The notes: a model not told the origin generated them from the sequence alone. DNA of 64,000 nt from Beta vulgaris subsp. vulgaris (GCF_026745355.1 NC_079210.1:28092029-28156028); one strand, 5' to 3'; positions 20,112-33,042 are shown, numbered from the stretch's first letter. Translations and numbers: made by a program.

Positions 20112-21419
20112 TCAGCTTCGCTTGGAAAGAGTAACAGTGTTCTGTTTCTTTGAACTCCAAGAAACTAAGCTTGATCCTAGGAACTGGACAATACCCGATG
20201 TGCTTTTTCGATTCACCAAGTCTCCAGCATAGTCAGCATCAGAATAGCTTACTAGATCAAAGATGTCACTTCGAGGATAGAACAAACAAAGATCATCACT
20301 TCCTTTCAAATATCTAAGATATATCTTTGACACTGTCAAATGAGATTCCTTAGGATTTGATTGGAATCTAGCACATAAACCAACACTAAAGGATATCAGG
20401 CCTACTAGCAGTTAGATAAAGTAAGGAACCAATCATACCTCTTAGAGTTTCTGATCTACGGACTTACCACTTTGTCCTCATCTAACCTTGATCCTGTTCC
20501 TATTGGAGTATGGTTGTTTTTGCTTGATCCAGTCCATATTTTTTCAATAACTCCTTTACGTATTTTTGTTGATGGATCATTGTTCCTCTTTCAGTTTGCT
20601 TGATTTGCAAGCCGAGAAAGAAGTTTAATTCTCCCATCATGCTCATTTCAAATTCACTACGCATTAACTCAGCAAATTCTTACAAAGAGATTCGTTAGTT
20701 GCACCAAAAATTATATCATCCACATAAATCTGAACCCCTAGGATGTCTGTTCCTTTGGATCTAAGGAACAGGGTCCTATCAACTTTCCTCGTTAAAATCA
20801 TTAGAAAGTAAGAATTTTGAAAGTCTTTCATACCATGATCTAGGAGCTTGCTTAAGCCCATAAAGAGCTTTATCTAGCTTATAGACATGTTAGGAAGATC
20901 CGGGTTTTCAAATCCAGGAGGTTGTTCCACATAGACGTCTTCAATTAAATACCTTTAAAAAGGCACATTTGACGTCCATTTGGTACAACCTAAAACCCAT
21001 GAATGCTGCAAAGGCAATCAAAATTCTTATTGCTTCTATTCTAGCTACAGGAGCAAAGGTTTCATCAAAGTCAATACCTTCTTGTTGATTATTACCCTTT
21101 GGCTACGAGTCTGGCTTTGTTCCTTATGACTGTTCCATGTTCGTCCAGCTTGTTCCTGAAGACCCATTTAGCCAATCACCTTTTGGTTTTTAGGCTTGGT
21201 CTCAAGATGCCAGACCTTGTTCCTCTGGAACTCATTCAGTTCCTCTTGCATGGCATTTATCCAGTCAGACTCCAGAAGGGCATCATTGTGATCTCGTGGT
21301 TCTGTCATAGACAAAAAGGCTTGGAAAGCACATAAATTTTTCAGTTGGGATCTCGTTTGAGTTCCATTTTCAATATCACTTACTATTAAATCCAATGGAT
21401 GGGTTTTAGGTGTTTCCAT
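20112..21419 (-). pseudogene. Reverse transcriptase and RNase H of the SIRE-type element
   Basis: In order on the minus strand: the RT entry segment (ALLESDWINAMQEELNEFQRN, 21419-21168), a disrupted central part with stops, the catalytic box VQIYVDDIIFGATN (20770-20700), then the RNase H segment with LVSYSDADYAGD and RKSTSGIVQFLG (20339-20112). YVDD is the catalytic aspartate pair of RT. Several frameshifts separate the pieces, so no polymerase can be made. In the family this enzyme copies the element's RNA into DNA inside the virus-like particle. Confidence 0.88.
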
Positions 21420-22622
21420 GGTCTTGGTTCAAATCTCCTTGTCTCTGCTCCTCCAGCTTGAGGATCTTCATTCGTTTCATTTTCTGGATGAATTTCTGCT
21501 GCTTGTTCCTCCTGTATACAGGATCAGGAACAACTATCTTTTCTTCAGGAATATGCTTTTTGTCGGTTCCTGTAGGTGTTAGTTCCTCATCAATGTTCAC
21601 TGACTCTTCAGAATGAGTCAATCCTATTTCAAAGTCACTTTCATGACTTAGTTCCTGCAGGAAGTTAATTTCATCGAAAATAATATGGACACTTTCCTCA
21701 ACACACATTGTTCTTTGTTGTAAAGTCTATATGCTTTAATATGTAAAGCATATCCTAAAAAAACAGCCTCATCACTTCTAGCATCAAACTTTCCTAAATT
21801 GTCTTTACCATTGTTATGTACAAAGCATTTACAACCAAAGATTCTAAAGTATGAGATATTGGGTTTTCTTCCTTTGAGTAGCTCATAAGGGGTCTTCAAG
21901 ACAATGGTCTTAGCATGACTCTATTGATTATGTAGCATCGTGTTCACTGCTTCAGCCCAGAAATTTTCGGAAGATTGCGGCTATGATCATTGTTCTTGCC
22001 ATGTCCTCCAAAGTGCGATTCTTCCTTTCTACCACGCCATTTTGTTGTGGAGTCCTAGGAGCTGAGAAGTTGTGATCAAGTCCTTCATTTCTGCAAAACT
22101 CATCAAATTTGGAGTTTTCAAACTCCTTACCATGATCAGAACGCAAGTGCTTAATTTTAAAACCACTTATTCTTTGAGTTCTTTTATGCAAAGTTACAAA
22201 TTCATCAAATGTCTCATCTTTGCTATGAGGAAAAATAACCCAAGTGTATCTTGAAAAATCATCAACTATAACAAGTACATATCTCTTACCAGATCGCTTT
22301 GGATTCGAACAGGGCCACATAAGTCCATATGAATCAATTCAAGGGACTTTGTGTGCTTACCATTTTCTTGTTTGAACGAGGATCTAACTTGTTTGCCTTT
22401 TGCACATGGTCCACAAACTTCATGATTTGAGACTTTGATTGTTGGTAGTCCAACAACTAAGTCCTTACCACTTAGCTTCTGGAGCAATGTCATACTTGCG
22501 TGACCACACCTTTTATGCCAAAGAAGTGGTTCATTGTCGATGGCACTTAAACAAGTTAGGTTGTTCCTAGGAACAAGTTTGAGATCAACGACGTAAGTGT
22601 TCCCTTTCCTAGTTCCTTCCAT
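21406..22622 (-). pseudogene. Integrase of the SIRE-type element
   Basis: The segment 22622-22266 holds the GAG-pre-integrase zinc region (LLWHKRCGHASM, then CGPCAKGKQ). The core at 22320-21952 has VLVIVDDFSRYTWV, HLRSDHGKEFEN and TPQQNGVVERKNRTL, giving the D,D,35E triad. The segment 21899-21648 holds the end of the core (PYELLKGRKPNISYFRIFGC) and 21708-21406 the acidic linker to RT. Frame changes occur near 22300, 21950 and 21700. The catalytic residues themselves are intact. Confidence 0.88.
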
Positions 22623-22671
22623 AATCTGGTACTGTTCCTGTATTACTTACTACACAACATCATCAGTAAAA

Positions 22672-24650
22672 TTACATGTTCCCTTTGTCGCAAAATTGAG
22701 AAATACTAAGTAGATTGTGTTTCAAACCCTCGACCAAAAATACATTATCTATGGAATGTGACTTAGACTTTCCTACCTTACCTATTGCTACAATATTACT
22801 GGTAAGATTGTCTCCGAAGGTCACAATTCCTCCATCATAAGCTGAAAGCGAGAGAAATTTCTTTTTATCCCCTGTCATGTTTTTAGAACAACCGCTATCG
22901 AGGTACCACAGGTTGTTCCCCCTCACTTTAGCCAGTATCAAAACAATCAGTCAGTTGTAGGAACCCAGTTTGACTTGAGTTCCTCTGTTTGGCTAGTATT
23001 TCTCTTAACTTTCCACACTTGCTTAATTAAGTGAGTGTTCATTTCAATATGTTCTTCTTTGGAGGAATAATCAGACACTAGGTCTCCACTGTTCCCACAG
23101 TAAGAGCATATTCGGTTGCTTGGAAGATCAACATATTTTTTTGTTTTGTTTTTCTTCTTGTGATTGAAACCTAACCCACCTTCCTTCATTTTTATATTTT
23201 TGTATCCAACTTACTGGATCAGGAAGTTATGTTCTTGAAGATTCCATTTTCTCTTTAAGTACCAGATATTACTTAAAACTTTTCATGTTCGAATTTTAAC
23301 TTTTCGAACTCGGATCTGGTATTTATAGAGGAACTGGTTCCTTCAGGAACAAATAGTTTCAATTCAGCCATTTCCATATTCAAGAAATAATTTTCATTTT
23401 TAGCATTTTCAAAAGCTTCTCGAATACGTCGGTTTTCATCAAAACTTCAAAGAATCTTTCCTCAATATTTGCATTCACTGTTTTAAACCAATTTGAATGA
23501 CCTTTGGTGACTTCTAAGGCTTTTTCTAAATTTTCTTCTCTAACCAAATGGCCTTGTAGTCATCCAAGTTTCCAAAAAGTTTTTATTAATTGATTCTTTG
23601 AAAGTTCTTTTAACTCTTCTTCAATAACATTAATGCGTACCTTTGTTTGGCAAGTCTTCTTCCTCGTCTGTCTTTGCCATGAGACACAAATGAGTTGTTC
23701 CTCTTCTGGTTGTTCTGCTCCTCGTCTTAATCTGATTCTCCCCAGGCAGCAACCATGGCCCTTCTCATATCAACTTTTGAGAATGGTTTTTGTTGTTCCT
23801 TTCCCTTCTCCTTGTATTTTCCTTTGCTCTTTTCATTTTCCCAAGAGGACATTCCTTTATGAAGTGTTCAGGAGTCCCACACTTGTGACGGCTTAGCTTC
23901 CTAGCTTTTTCAAGTTCTTTCCCTTTGTAGTTCTTGTTGAAGAACTTCTTGAATCTTTTCACGATCAATGCTGCCTCTTCATCATCAGTTTCTGAATCCT
24001 CTAGATCATCGGACTTGAGAGCCAAGCTTTAGGCCTACTAGAGTCAACTTCATGAGTTCCTAGATGGATTTCATGAGTCAACAAGGAACCGAAAAGTTGC
24101 TCGATATTGAATGTGGTGAAATCTTTTGTTTCAAGCAAAGCAGTGACCTTTGCCATCCATTTTTCATCCTGAGGTAGACTTCGTAGAACTTTTCGTACTT
24201 GTTCCTCGGAGTATGATCTTCCCAGGATTCAAGCTCATTATTATGTTGGAGAACCTTGTGAGCATTCTTGAACAGACTCCTTAGGCTTCATTTGAATAGC
24301 TCATATTTGTGCATGAGCATGTCAATTTTTGATCTCTTGACTTCGTTTGTTCCTTCGTGAGTAACTTGAAGAAGTTCCACATTTGCTTGGCTGATTTGCA
24401 TCCCATGATTCGATTGTGTTCATGGGGACCAAGCCACAGTGGAGAATCTTTTTGGCCAAGTTGTTCATCTCCATCTTGTCGAAGTCATCTTTGTCATATT
24501 TGGAGAGAGGTTTGGGGATGTCTTCACCTTTTTCATTTTTCTCTGTGACTTCGAAGTCACCAATCTCTATTACTCTCCAAACTTGATAATTTTGCCTTAA
24601 TAAAAATTTCCATACGATTCTTCCAGTATGGATAATACTTACCATTAAAC
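22672..24650 (-). pseudogene. gag and protease of the SIRE-type element
   Basis: Gag pieces: 24645-24322 (WRVIEIGDFEVTEK..., DFDKMEMNNLAKKIL), typical of the UBN2/gag domain of copia elements, and 24025-23765, with a degenerate first zinc knuckle (CGTPEHFIKECP). A second knuckle, CSYCGNSGDLVSDYSSKEEH at 23130-23071, has D and S in place of the expected H and last C. The protease follows (22941-22672) with LWYLDSGCSKNMTGD; DSGCS is the active-site motif of copia proteases. The region 23750-23200 between them is frame-broken coiled-coil-like sequence. Confidence 0.8.
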
Positions 24651-24756
24651 ATGGGAGGACGCTGAGTTGAGTAACCTTCTTCCAATCTTCCTCTTGATGT
24701 GTTCATTATTTCCAGGAACTAGCTCCTATGTGTTAACTGATTTTGGAGGAACCAGA

Positions 24757-24768
24757 CTCTGATACCAA
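24757..24768 (-). other. Primer-binding site (initiator Met tRNA)
   Basis: The minus strand reads TTGGTATCAGAG two bases after the 5' LTR end, the standard complement of the 3' end of initiator methionine tRNA used to prime minus-strand synthesis. Confidence 0.9.
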
Positions 24769-24769
24769 T

Positions 24770-25920
24770 TGTTAGTCGAGTACGAACACTTAAACAACTA
24801 CAAGATGGGGGTGAATTGTAGTTGGGGAGATTTTAAAACTTTTTGCGGAAATAAAAGAATGATTGAATAAGAAAAAATAATTGCAGAAACAAGAAAGAAA
24901 TAGGAACAGGATTTACAAGGAAAACTTCCTAGGCCCAATAGGAAAAAAACCTTGACCACGAGGGATTTTGACTCAATTCTCTTTAATAACTTTAGGCCAA
25001 AAGACTACTTTTTGTACAACCTAAACTCGAACCTACTCTGTTCCTCTAGAAACTGGTTCCCAGTCAACTTGTTCCCCCTGAACAGTTGACTTTCTCTCTT
25101 GACTTCACTCGAAGTCTTTTCTCTTTCTCTCTTCTCTTTCTCTGTCTCTTTTTATCTCAAAATGATTACAAATTTAGATTCACTCAACCCAATCTATAAT
25201 ACTCTAAGTAATAATGAAAGAAGAGTAAAACCGAATACACTATTACACTTAAAATTCTGAAAGCATACATTAAAAGATTGTTACAAACAACTTATTTGTA
25301 GAAGCCAATCTTCCCATGATCTTCTCCATGATCTTCTCCACGATCACATGAAGCTTGTATTTAGCCACTTCTTCCATGATCTATCCGTTGCATATGTCTG
25401 TTGGAAGGTAGTTGGTTATTTTCCTCAATTTCAGCCATTGACACACGCGGATTGATTTTCCCACGCCTTGCAAGTAGGTGGGTGGTTGTGGTTCCTAAAA
25501 TCTAGGAACTAGCACAACTCTTCCTTCTTAGGCGCTGTTTTAGGTTAGTTTTGGAGGCTCCTTTTCACAGGTTTTATTAAAAAACGCTGCACATAAACTA
25601 ACTTCATAGAATATTCTAGAATCACAAAATATCATAATTTTTACCTCCATAATATACACGATTTTGTCACAAATAAGGTTTAATAACTTAATTTTTGATT
25701 AATCTCCTAATCAATTCTCCATAAGTCATTTAACATATTATTTGTGATATCAGAAATAGATACATTAATTTAAACTAAAAGAATAAATCTAAACTATCAA
25801 CTAAGTTAAAACACAAGTGATTAAATCTAACAAAATAAACTATGAACATACGAATAAAACCGAAATTAATATTAAACAAACTTAATTATTTGTCATTATC
25901 CAAATAGTGAAACAACAATA
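24770..25920 (-). repeat. 5' LTR of the SIRE-type element
   Basis: 1151 bp, intact, aligning with the split 3' LTR. It preserves the pre-insertion site of CACTA element 2. On the minus strand it begins TATTGTTGTTTCACT and ends in ...CGACTAACA. Confidence 0.93.
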
Positions 25921-25925
25921 AGGGT

Positions 25926-26160
25926 ATTTTTATTATTATTTGTAAAGGTGGGTGTAGATGTGTTGGGTTACAGGCTCTGTCTAGGATTAGAAAGGCCCTC
26001 CCCTACGTTGTGGGTAACTTCCTTACCTGGGAGCCATAATCACCCTAACTATTCTAAATCGTGAAATCAAGTGCACTTTAAAATTTTGAAATAAATATTT
26101 TAAGCTATAGTGGTGAAATCAATACAAATATTGGAGCATTTTGAACTTTTTGTTAACATA
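25926..26160. other. Unassigned spacer
   Basis: Before the SIRE insertion this joined the sequence at 14626-14739. No gene seen. Confidence 0.4.
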
Positions 26161-26162
26161 TA

Positions 26163-26458
26163 CTCCCTCCGTCCCTAAATAGAGTGCCCATTTCTTTTGG
26201 GCACAAGTATTAAGAAGAAATTTTGTGTAGGACCTTAATTATATTAGATCATAATAAAATATAGAAGTTGGTACATTGTTTATGAATTTTTTATTAAGGA
26301 GAGAGAATGTAGGCCATATGGGAAAGTGGGTCATATTATAAAAGTTGAAAGCAAAATAGTATTTTAATTGTTGGACCCATACCAAATAAGAAAATGGGAA
26401 ATTTATTTAGGACAGACATAAATGGAAAAATGGACACTCTATTTAGGGGCATATGGAC
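26163..26458. mobile_element. Stowaway-type MITE
   Basis: About 296 bp, flanked by TA. The left end CTCCCTCCGTCCCTAAATAG is matched by an inverted right end (CACTCTATTTAGGG at 26434-26449), of which the last ten bases are eroded. This is the usual form of Tc1/mariner-derived Stowaway elements. Confidence 0.75.
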
Positions 26459-26469
26459 TATTAGTATTA

Positions 26470-27400
26470 CTCTTATGATGTTTCTCTTTTAAAATCTCAA
26501 TTTTTCTTGCTTTTATATGATTGTTGTGCCTGTTGATTGAAAGAAGTGGAAAAGGTTGATGTTATTCATTATGTATAGGATAAGCAAGGAAATCATATTC
26601 TATTGACTAGCAAACAGTAGTAATATGTGCATAATATTTTTTATGAATAATTTTGTTACAAATGCATAACCATATGAGGAACATGTTAATCTAGAGAACT
26701 TCTTTTGGAAGGAAATACAGTCCCAAAATTTATGTATGATATTATTGAGGCTAGCCTTAAATGCTTTTAACTGGGAGCGAAGAGTCAGTGAAGAACCCTA
26801 CTGAGTATCATTAGCCTAAATTCACCTTTTCCAGACACCCAAATACCAACCCCTCTATGATAAGTATGCTAACGTAGTCTTACCAAATGGGGAATGGAAT
26901 AGGAATGATCATGAGTTTCAGGCAGTGTAGTTAAGCCACTCTTCATGATTTTAGCACTGCACTAATGTATAAAGAGATAAATCGGGCCCAAAGGGCTGGG
27001 GATTCATTGAGATTGACTACCTAGCCTAGTATCCACAATTTATTCAGTCGACGGTATAGAATATGAAGGTTCAACTATGCCAGAAATATAACCCACGATA
27101 ATACACAGGCCAATTTGATTATATGGTCATTGATGAACTGAACAATGTTATAGAAGAGACGGTAAAGGAAGAGAAGGCGGGCAACCTAGAGCTTAAATTC
27201 TCTAGTAGTAATAGTAGGCTTATATAGTTTTGTTTTCGCAATGTAGAGGCCTAATTGTCTTAAGAATATTTTTAAGTCAAAAGTTCTAGTAGTTGTTATG
27301 TATACGGCCAGTATATGGCCATGATATATGAAATATGTGGATATTATATTTTGAAGTAGTCATAATTACCTACAAAAGATAGCTTCTGCAAATACGGTGT
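26470..27400. other. Unassigned spacer left of the chromovirus
   Basis: No recognisable coding sequence. Reading 26760-27230 in all frames gives only short pieces with many stops. It may be decayed gag of the chromovirus or unrelated DNA; the chromovirus 5' LTR is not recognisable here. Confidence 0.35.
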
Positions 27401-27479
27401 TAAACCAGGGATGGGGAATCAATCCAAGAGTTGAGTTTTCGTCGTGAACCGTTGTGAGGCGGAGAAGCTTTCTAGTCAG

Positions 27480-27835
27480 ATTGGAACCTTTTTCATTACT
27501 TCTCTACCTGTGAATGTGTTATTTGATTTCGAAGCATCTCATTAATTATTTCAAGCACTTTTGTGGAAAAAAATTCAGCTAGGCAGTCTAGTGTTATCTT
27601 ATGAGAAATTGTATTGCCATCAAGAGTGATTTTTAGTTGTACTAGGTTGTATAGCCAATTAACTTTAGTGATAGCTGGTGTGAACTTTCCGTCCGACTTA
27701 GTTGAGTTTGACTTGACGGACCTCGATGTTGTTTTAGGGATGGATTTGTTAGGAAGATTCAAGGCTCAAATTTATTGTAAGGCCCTAAAGATGTCCTTTT
27801 TCGGCTATAAGAAAGACAGTGTGACCAATAAGTAG
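27480..27835 (+). pseudogene. Chromovirus protease region
   Basis: Pieces in two frames give VNVLFDFEASH (active site expected as LFDSGASH; serine and glycine are replaced), then from 27635 TRLYSQLTLVIAGVNFPSDL and LDVVLGMDLLGRFKAQIYC, the LGMDWL-type C-terminal motif of these proteases. An in-frame stop follows the active site. With DFEAS instead of DSGAS it would be inactive even without the stops. Confidence 0.75.
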
Positions 27836-27888
27836 CTTTAGAAAGAGAAGGGATTAAAGATAGTTTTTATTCTAAGAATTCAAATTAT

Positions 27889-28860
27889 GTGAGGAAGTTA
27901 TGTCTGTTATTCTTATGTGGAGTTCAAAGAATCGATAAGGAACATGAGAATAAGGAGGTTCCAATTATATTTGAGTTTCCTGACGTGTTTCCTGAAGATA
28001 TACTTGGTATGCCACCTACAAGAGATGTTGAGTTCATTATCGATTTAATGCCAGGAACCAGACCTATTTCAAAGGCTCCGTACAGAATGGCTCAATCTGA
28101 GATCAAATAGTTAAAAGTACAGTTGGAGGAATTGTTGGAAAAAGGGTATATAAGACCTAGTTCGTCTCCTTGGGTTGCACCTATATTGTTCATGAAAAAA
28201 AAAAGATGACAATTTCAGGTTGTGCATTGACTATCGGGAGTTACATAATGTAACAATCGATAATAAGTATTAGCTTTGAAAAGAGCAGCAATTTTCTCAA
28301 AGATAGATTTGAGGTCAGGTTATCACCGATTGAGGGTTGTTGAGGATGATATTCCTCATGCTGCATTTTGGACGCGTTATGGTCACTATCAATGCACAAT
28401 TATGATGTTCGGTCTGACAGTTTTAGCTCTACCTGATGGCAATCAAAATTATGAGGTTTCTAGTGAATGCTTCAAACTTTTGGTTAGGTTATGTATTGAT
28501 GCAGAACAGGAAGGTCTTCGCTTATGCTTCTATACGGTTTAAACTATATGAGGTGAATTATCAAACCCATTATCTTGAATTGGTTGCAATACTATTTGCT
28601 TTTAAAATATGGTGGCACTACTTGTATGGGGCAACATGTAAGTTGTACACAAATCATAAGAGCTTGAAGTGTATTTTCACTCAAAAGGAATTGAACATAA
28701 GGTAGAGAAGGTGGTTGGAATTGATAAATGATTATGATTGGAGATCCAGTATCATGGGAGAAATATAATGATAATGTTGTTGTTAAGGCATTGAGCCGAA
28801 AGTCGAGTCATTCACTAAATGCATGGTGCTGCCAAGTTAGTTATGTATAGAGTTTCATAA
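27889..28860 (+). pseudogene. Chromovirus reverse transcriptase and RNase H, catalytic core deleted
   Basis: RT begins with [20 protein letters not shown] and continues through [26 protein letters not shown] and [15 protein letters not shown] to MMFGLT at about 28412. Sequence then jumps directly into the RNase H connection (LALPDG) without the YxDD box, so roughly 130-150 residues are deleted. RNase H follows as [25 protein letters not shown], then HYLYGATCKLYTNHKSLKCIF to about 28705. Stops and shifts occur at 28110, 28200, 28430, 28542 and 28705. Confidence 0.82.
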
Positions 28861-28867
28861 ACTGTTA

Positions 28868-31436
28868 TTGGAGGTAATCAAAGAGGGAGGTCTTGAAGAA
28901 TTGTTGAGTACTTTGTCGGTTCAACCTTTGATCTATGATGAGATTGTGGAGGTTCAACCAAAGGATGAAAAGTTAGAAAAGATTCGGGAAAAGATCCAGG
29001 AGGGTCAGGTGTTGTATTTCCAGATAATTAATATTGGGAGTATCTGGTTTAAGGGGAGGTGATGTGAACAGTGTAATGGAGAGGCTTTAAAGCGGAAATT
29101 AATGAAAGAATCTCATATATAGCTCCCCACCTTCGATACACCCGGGTGGTGATAAGTCATATAAGGACATTAAACAGACATTTTGGTGACCAAACATGAA
29201 ACAAGATGTAGCAGAGTTCGTGGCTAAGTGTCGCGCATACCAAAAGGTTAAGATTAAGCACAAAAGGCTACAAGGGAAGGTTAAAACATTGGATATACTG
29301 AGATGGAAATGGGATTCCATATTAATGGATTTTATATCTGCTTTACCAATGAGTAAGGCTGGAAATGATACGATTTGGATAGTGGTAGATTGTTTAACTA
29401 AAGCTGTGACTTTCTTACCTATAAAGAATACTTGGTCGATAGATCGGTTGGCTAAAGTATATGTGAAGTGGGTGGTGAAATATCATGGTGCGCCTAAGGA
29501 TATTGTTTCCTATTGTGTTTCTCGGTTAATGTCCAACTTTTTGCAGACTTTGTAGAAAGCTATCGACACTAATTTGTTAATGAGTTTGGCTTTTCTTCCT
29601 ACTACAGACGGACAAACAAAATAATTCGGACTTTAGAGGATATGTAAGTTACAGTATTGTTTCATGGAGTATCAGGGTTGTGGGAAGATTTCTTGGATTT
29701 GATAGAATTTTCCTACAAAAATAGTCATCATGCAAGTATTGGAATGGCTCAGTTTGAAGCTTTGTATGGTCGGAAGAGTATGAGTCCGGTATGCTGGAAT
29801 GATATTCGTGAGTTGGTGGCTCTTGCACTTGAGTTCCTCAAAGAGACGGTTAAACAGGTGAAAGTGATTCACGAAAAGATCAAGGTAACTAAAGATAAAC
29901 AGAAAAGTTATGATGATTTGAAGCAGATGAATGAGGAATTTCACGTTGGAGACAAGGGATTGTTGAAAATATCTCCAATGATACGGGTGATGCGTAGGGA
30001 TGGCAATGGATCCTGGACCCGGTCCAGATCCGGTTTTTATGATCCGGGTCCCAAATTTTCAGGATCAAGAACTTGTTATCAAGTTGTGGATCTGGGTTCA
30101 GATCTAATCCCAAGATCCAGACCCGTAGATCCGTTTTTCGAGAAAATAAGTTGGGCACTGGGTTAAACATGGGCTTGATTCACGCATAATCCTCACTCCT
30201 TATTAACTCTAACCTCAAAAATAACACACTCCCCTTCTACCCCAGCCTCTAACAAAAAAAACCCTAAGTCCCCTTCTCTTTCTCCATCCATGCACTGACA
30301 ATGACTAATACTCAACGACAAGCAGGAGACCTCCATGAATTCGATTCCAACAACTACACCACATGACAGGAATTTGAAGATTATTTTGTTGTTTTGTCTA
30401 CTCACTTGCTTCATCTTGCTTGCCCTCAACCCGGTTGAATATTCTTTATCATAATATTTCCTCTTAGTTTATCTATCCCCTCCAAACTATTACCACTATT
30501 ATCTCTTATACCAGTGGGTAAGGACTGAAAGAAGAGACAAGGGTCTGATTCAAGGGAGGTGAGAAAGAAAAAGCATTTGTGTGAAAAATGGAGTGATGTC
30601 GATTTTATTCATTGAATGTCTAATTGTGTATATTTGAAGTGTAATCTTATGGGAAATCAAGTTGATCAATGCTAGGACGTAGAAATTTCTTCACATCTCA
30701 TTATATATCAGTGTTAGTTTGTAAATTTTCAATCCATTGCAAGGAAAATGCATTTATTTCTTATCTATATTTTTCTTTGGTTTGCTAAGAAGTTTTTGTT
30801 TTGGTCAACATAGTAATGTAAATCAACGCAATATGCGCTTGTTATACAACTCCATTTTTTTAATTGAATTTGTATTTTTCTGGGTATAATAGTATAATTT
30901 TTGAACACATCTGTTTTGGACCCCCGTTTGGACACGGATCTGTCTGATCTGAATATGTGTCCTATTTTTATAGACCCGGGGATCCAAGTCGAATCTGGAT
31001 CGAGGTTCATATGAACCCAGTCTAGATCCCGGTTACCAACCCTAATTATGCGTTTCTGGAAGAAGTAAAAGTTAAGTCCAAAGTATATCGACCATATGAG
31101 GTGTTAAAGAAAATTGGAAAAGTGGCATATAATTTGGATTTACCAAATTACTCAAGCCACGTCCACGATGTTTTCCATATATCTCAATTGAGAAAGTATA
31201 TTCCGGATGTGTTCCATGTGCTATAACCTAACACCATTGAGTTAGATGATAGTTTGACTTACAAGGGGCTACATGTACGAATCCTTGATAGTAAAGTTAG
31301 AAGTACTCATACTAAGGATGTAATATTAGTCAAAATATTGTGGTTAAACACACTGAGGAAGCAACTTGGAAAGTCGGAGCAGATATACGTAAGAAATGTC
31401 TGGTATTGTTTTCCGAGGTTAAATGTCGAATAATAG
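28868..31436 (+). pseudogene. Chromovirus integrase, interrupted by a hAT element
   Basis: The zinc-binding H/C region is in broken frames near 29150-29260 (KQDVAEFVAKCRAYQKVK). The core at 29300-29555 reads LRWKWDSILMDFISALP and IWIVVDCLTKAVTFLP, with a stop after SNFLQTL. The C-terminal part (EDFLDLIEFSYKNSHHASIG, ALYGRK) runs to 29994, is cut by the hAT, and resumes at 31053 (FLEEVKVKSKVYRPYEVLKK...). The frame R-V-M-R | F-L-E-E is restored exactly when the hAT is removed. Confidence 0.82.
29995..31044. mobile_element. hAT element (non-autonomous), nested in the chromovirus integrase
   Basis: Ends are TAGGGATGGCAATGG and GGTTACCAACCCTA; the terminal 12 bases are inverted with two mismatches. 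An 8-bp target duplication flanks it, GTGATGCG (29987-29994) and ATTATGCG (31045-31052), identical at six of eight positions. Subterminal regions are rich in GGATCC, GGACCCGG and AGATCC words in both orientations. 1.05 kb with no recognisable transposase; open frames inside are short and unrelated to hAT domains as far as I can see. Confidence 0.85.
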
Positions 31437-33042
31437 GATTGTAACTCCTTTGAAGAGGGTAGAATTCGATAGAGTTTTGCGCTTTTACCATTTTAGTTAT
31501 ATTTTAGCATATTTTAAGTCATTATATGCATTTTAGGCATGAGCATTTGAGTCAAAAACTGAAATTTCAGATTTTTAAATTCATTTTGGGAAGAGACTGT
31601 GACCTTTTGTCTTAATTTTCGAGGTCGAAACTTCTTTTAATGGGGGTAGACTATAGTGCCCCATATTTTTAAGTATTTATTTAAGTAATTAAATATTTAT
31701 TCTTTAAATTAAATATCTAAACAAAGGCTAATTTTGGTAATTTACTCGTTTTAAAAGTCTTAATGAGTTATTTTAATAAGTTTAAATATATAAAGCATTT
31801 AAAATATTTAGTCAAATTTATTTTCTTATTTATGGTGGGGTTTTTTTAAATAAAATAAAATTTGTTGAGGATGATCGGCCACCCTTAATGATTTGGTGGA
31901 AAAATCCCAAATTTGTGATGGAGCGAGGTTACAGATTTCAGGATTAACCTACTAATCTATGATGAAGGTCACAAAATATTTAATTTTATAAATTAAAATT
32001 CTTTACTCGTATAAAGATCCCGAGCCATAAGACATATTTTCCACACAAAAACTTTTAAAAATATAATTCTCTTACTTCAAGATTCTTACTTGTCTTCTTA
32101 ATCTAATTTAATTTTTTATTCCTTATTCAAGTTTCAATTTTTTTTAGTTTAAGTAAAATATTTTCACGTTTCTTCCTCAAAAATATTATGCTCATGATAG
32201 GTTATGTAGGAATTCATGTTTGAATTCATGTATCATTTCATGTGATAGGTTACTTATTAGATTATAATATTAATGGTTTATTAGGAGAACACTCAAGCAT
32301 ATCATTAAGTGAAGTTAGTACTATACTCTATGTGCAAGATCAAGGTACATTACGTATCTAGATCTTTGAAGTGTTATATTATGTGTTAAAGTTGTTTGTT
32401 GATTCAATGGTTAACTTGATTTAGATATTTGGTTTAAAATGGTTACAATATTTTATTGTTTCCTTTTGTAAATAAAAATAAGGAATTATTTTATCAATCA
32501 TTTTATGTTAATGTTTTGTTATCCTTATCGAAATTTCACATTATTATTACAAGAAATGCTTTAATATGATTTTTCAGAACTTTGTGTGTTCAAGAGTTGT
32601 TTTTGAGAAAAAGGAGAATTATCCATAGCTTACTAATTTGTATTATCATATTACCGCTTGATGAACATCAAGAAGGGTTTATGTTTCAAAGTCCACTTGT
32701 TGGCAATTATTATTACTCATTGATATAGATCCATGGTGGGATGACTACTTTGGTGGATGTGCACACTTAAGTAAAGGAAGGGGGTATAAGAACAAGAATT
32801 GTTTTCAAGATCATTTTCATCCAAGTTATTAGGAAAGAGTTTTTTCTTAAACTTTATCGTTTAATTATTAGTGATGGAGTTTTCGAAATGTAAATTATTA
32901 CGAACTAGAAAATGTGTTACTTACCTGGTACATTTCGTACTCAATTTTATACTTACGTGTATGTTCTTTTTCCTAATTGACTTTGTGCTATTTACCTTTT
33001 TGGTAAGCAATTTCGCAGGTGAATTTTGGATGTGCATGGGAG

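Larger units (their letters stand above)
14740..25920 (-). mobile_element. SIRE-type Ty1/copia retrotransposon, structurally complete but degenerate
   Basis: On the minus strand: 5' LTR (25920-24770), primer-binding site complementary to initiator methionine tRNA (24767-24757), gag, zinc knuckle, protease, integrase, reverse transcriptase, RNase H, an additional ORF between pol and the 3' LTR, polypurine tract (AAAAAAAGGGGAA, 17351-17339) and 3' LTR (17338-14740). A 5-bp target duplication AGGGT flanks it (14735-14739 and 25921-25925). The extra ORF after pol and LTRs over 1 kb are hallmarks of the SIRE/Maximus lineage. Every ORF carries frameshifts or stops. A CACTA element sits in the 3' LTR. 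Confidence 0.93.

Noticed and set aside
29889..31010. hAT transposase within the hAT element
   Set aside because: No BED finger, catalytic or dimerisation domain visible; open frames are short and composition-driven.
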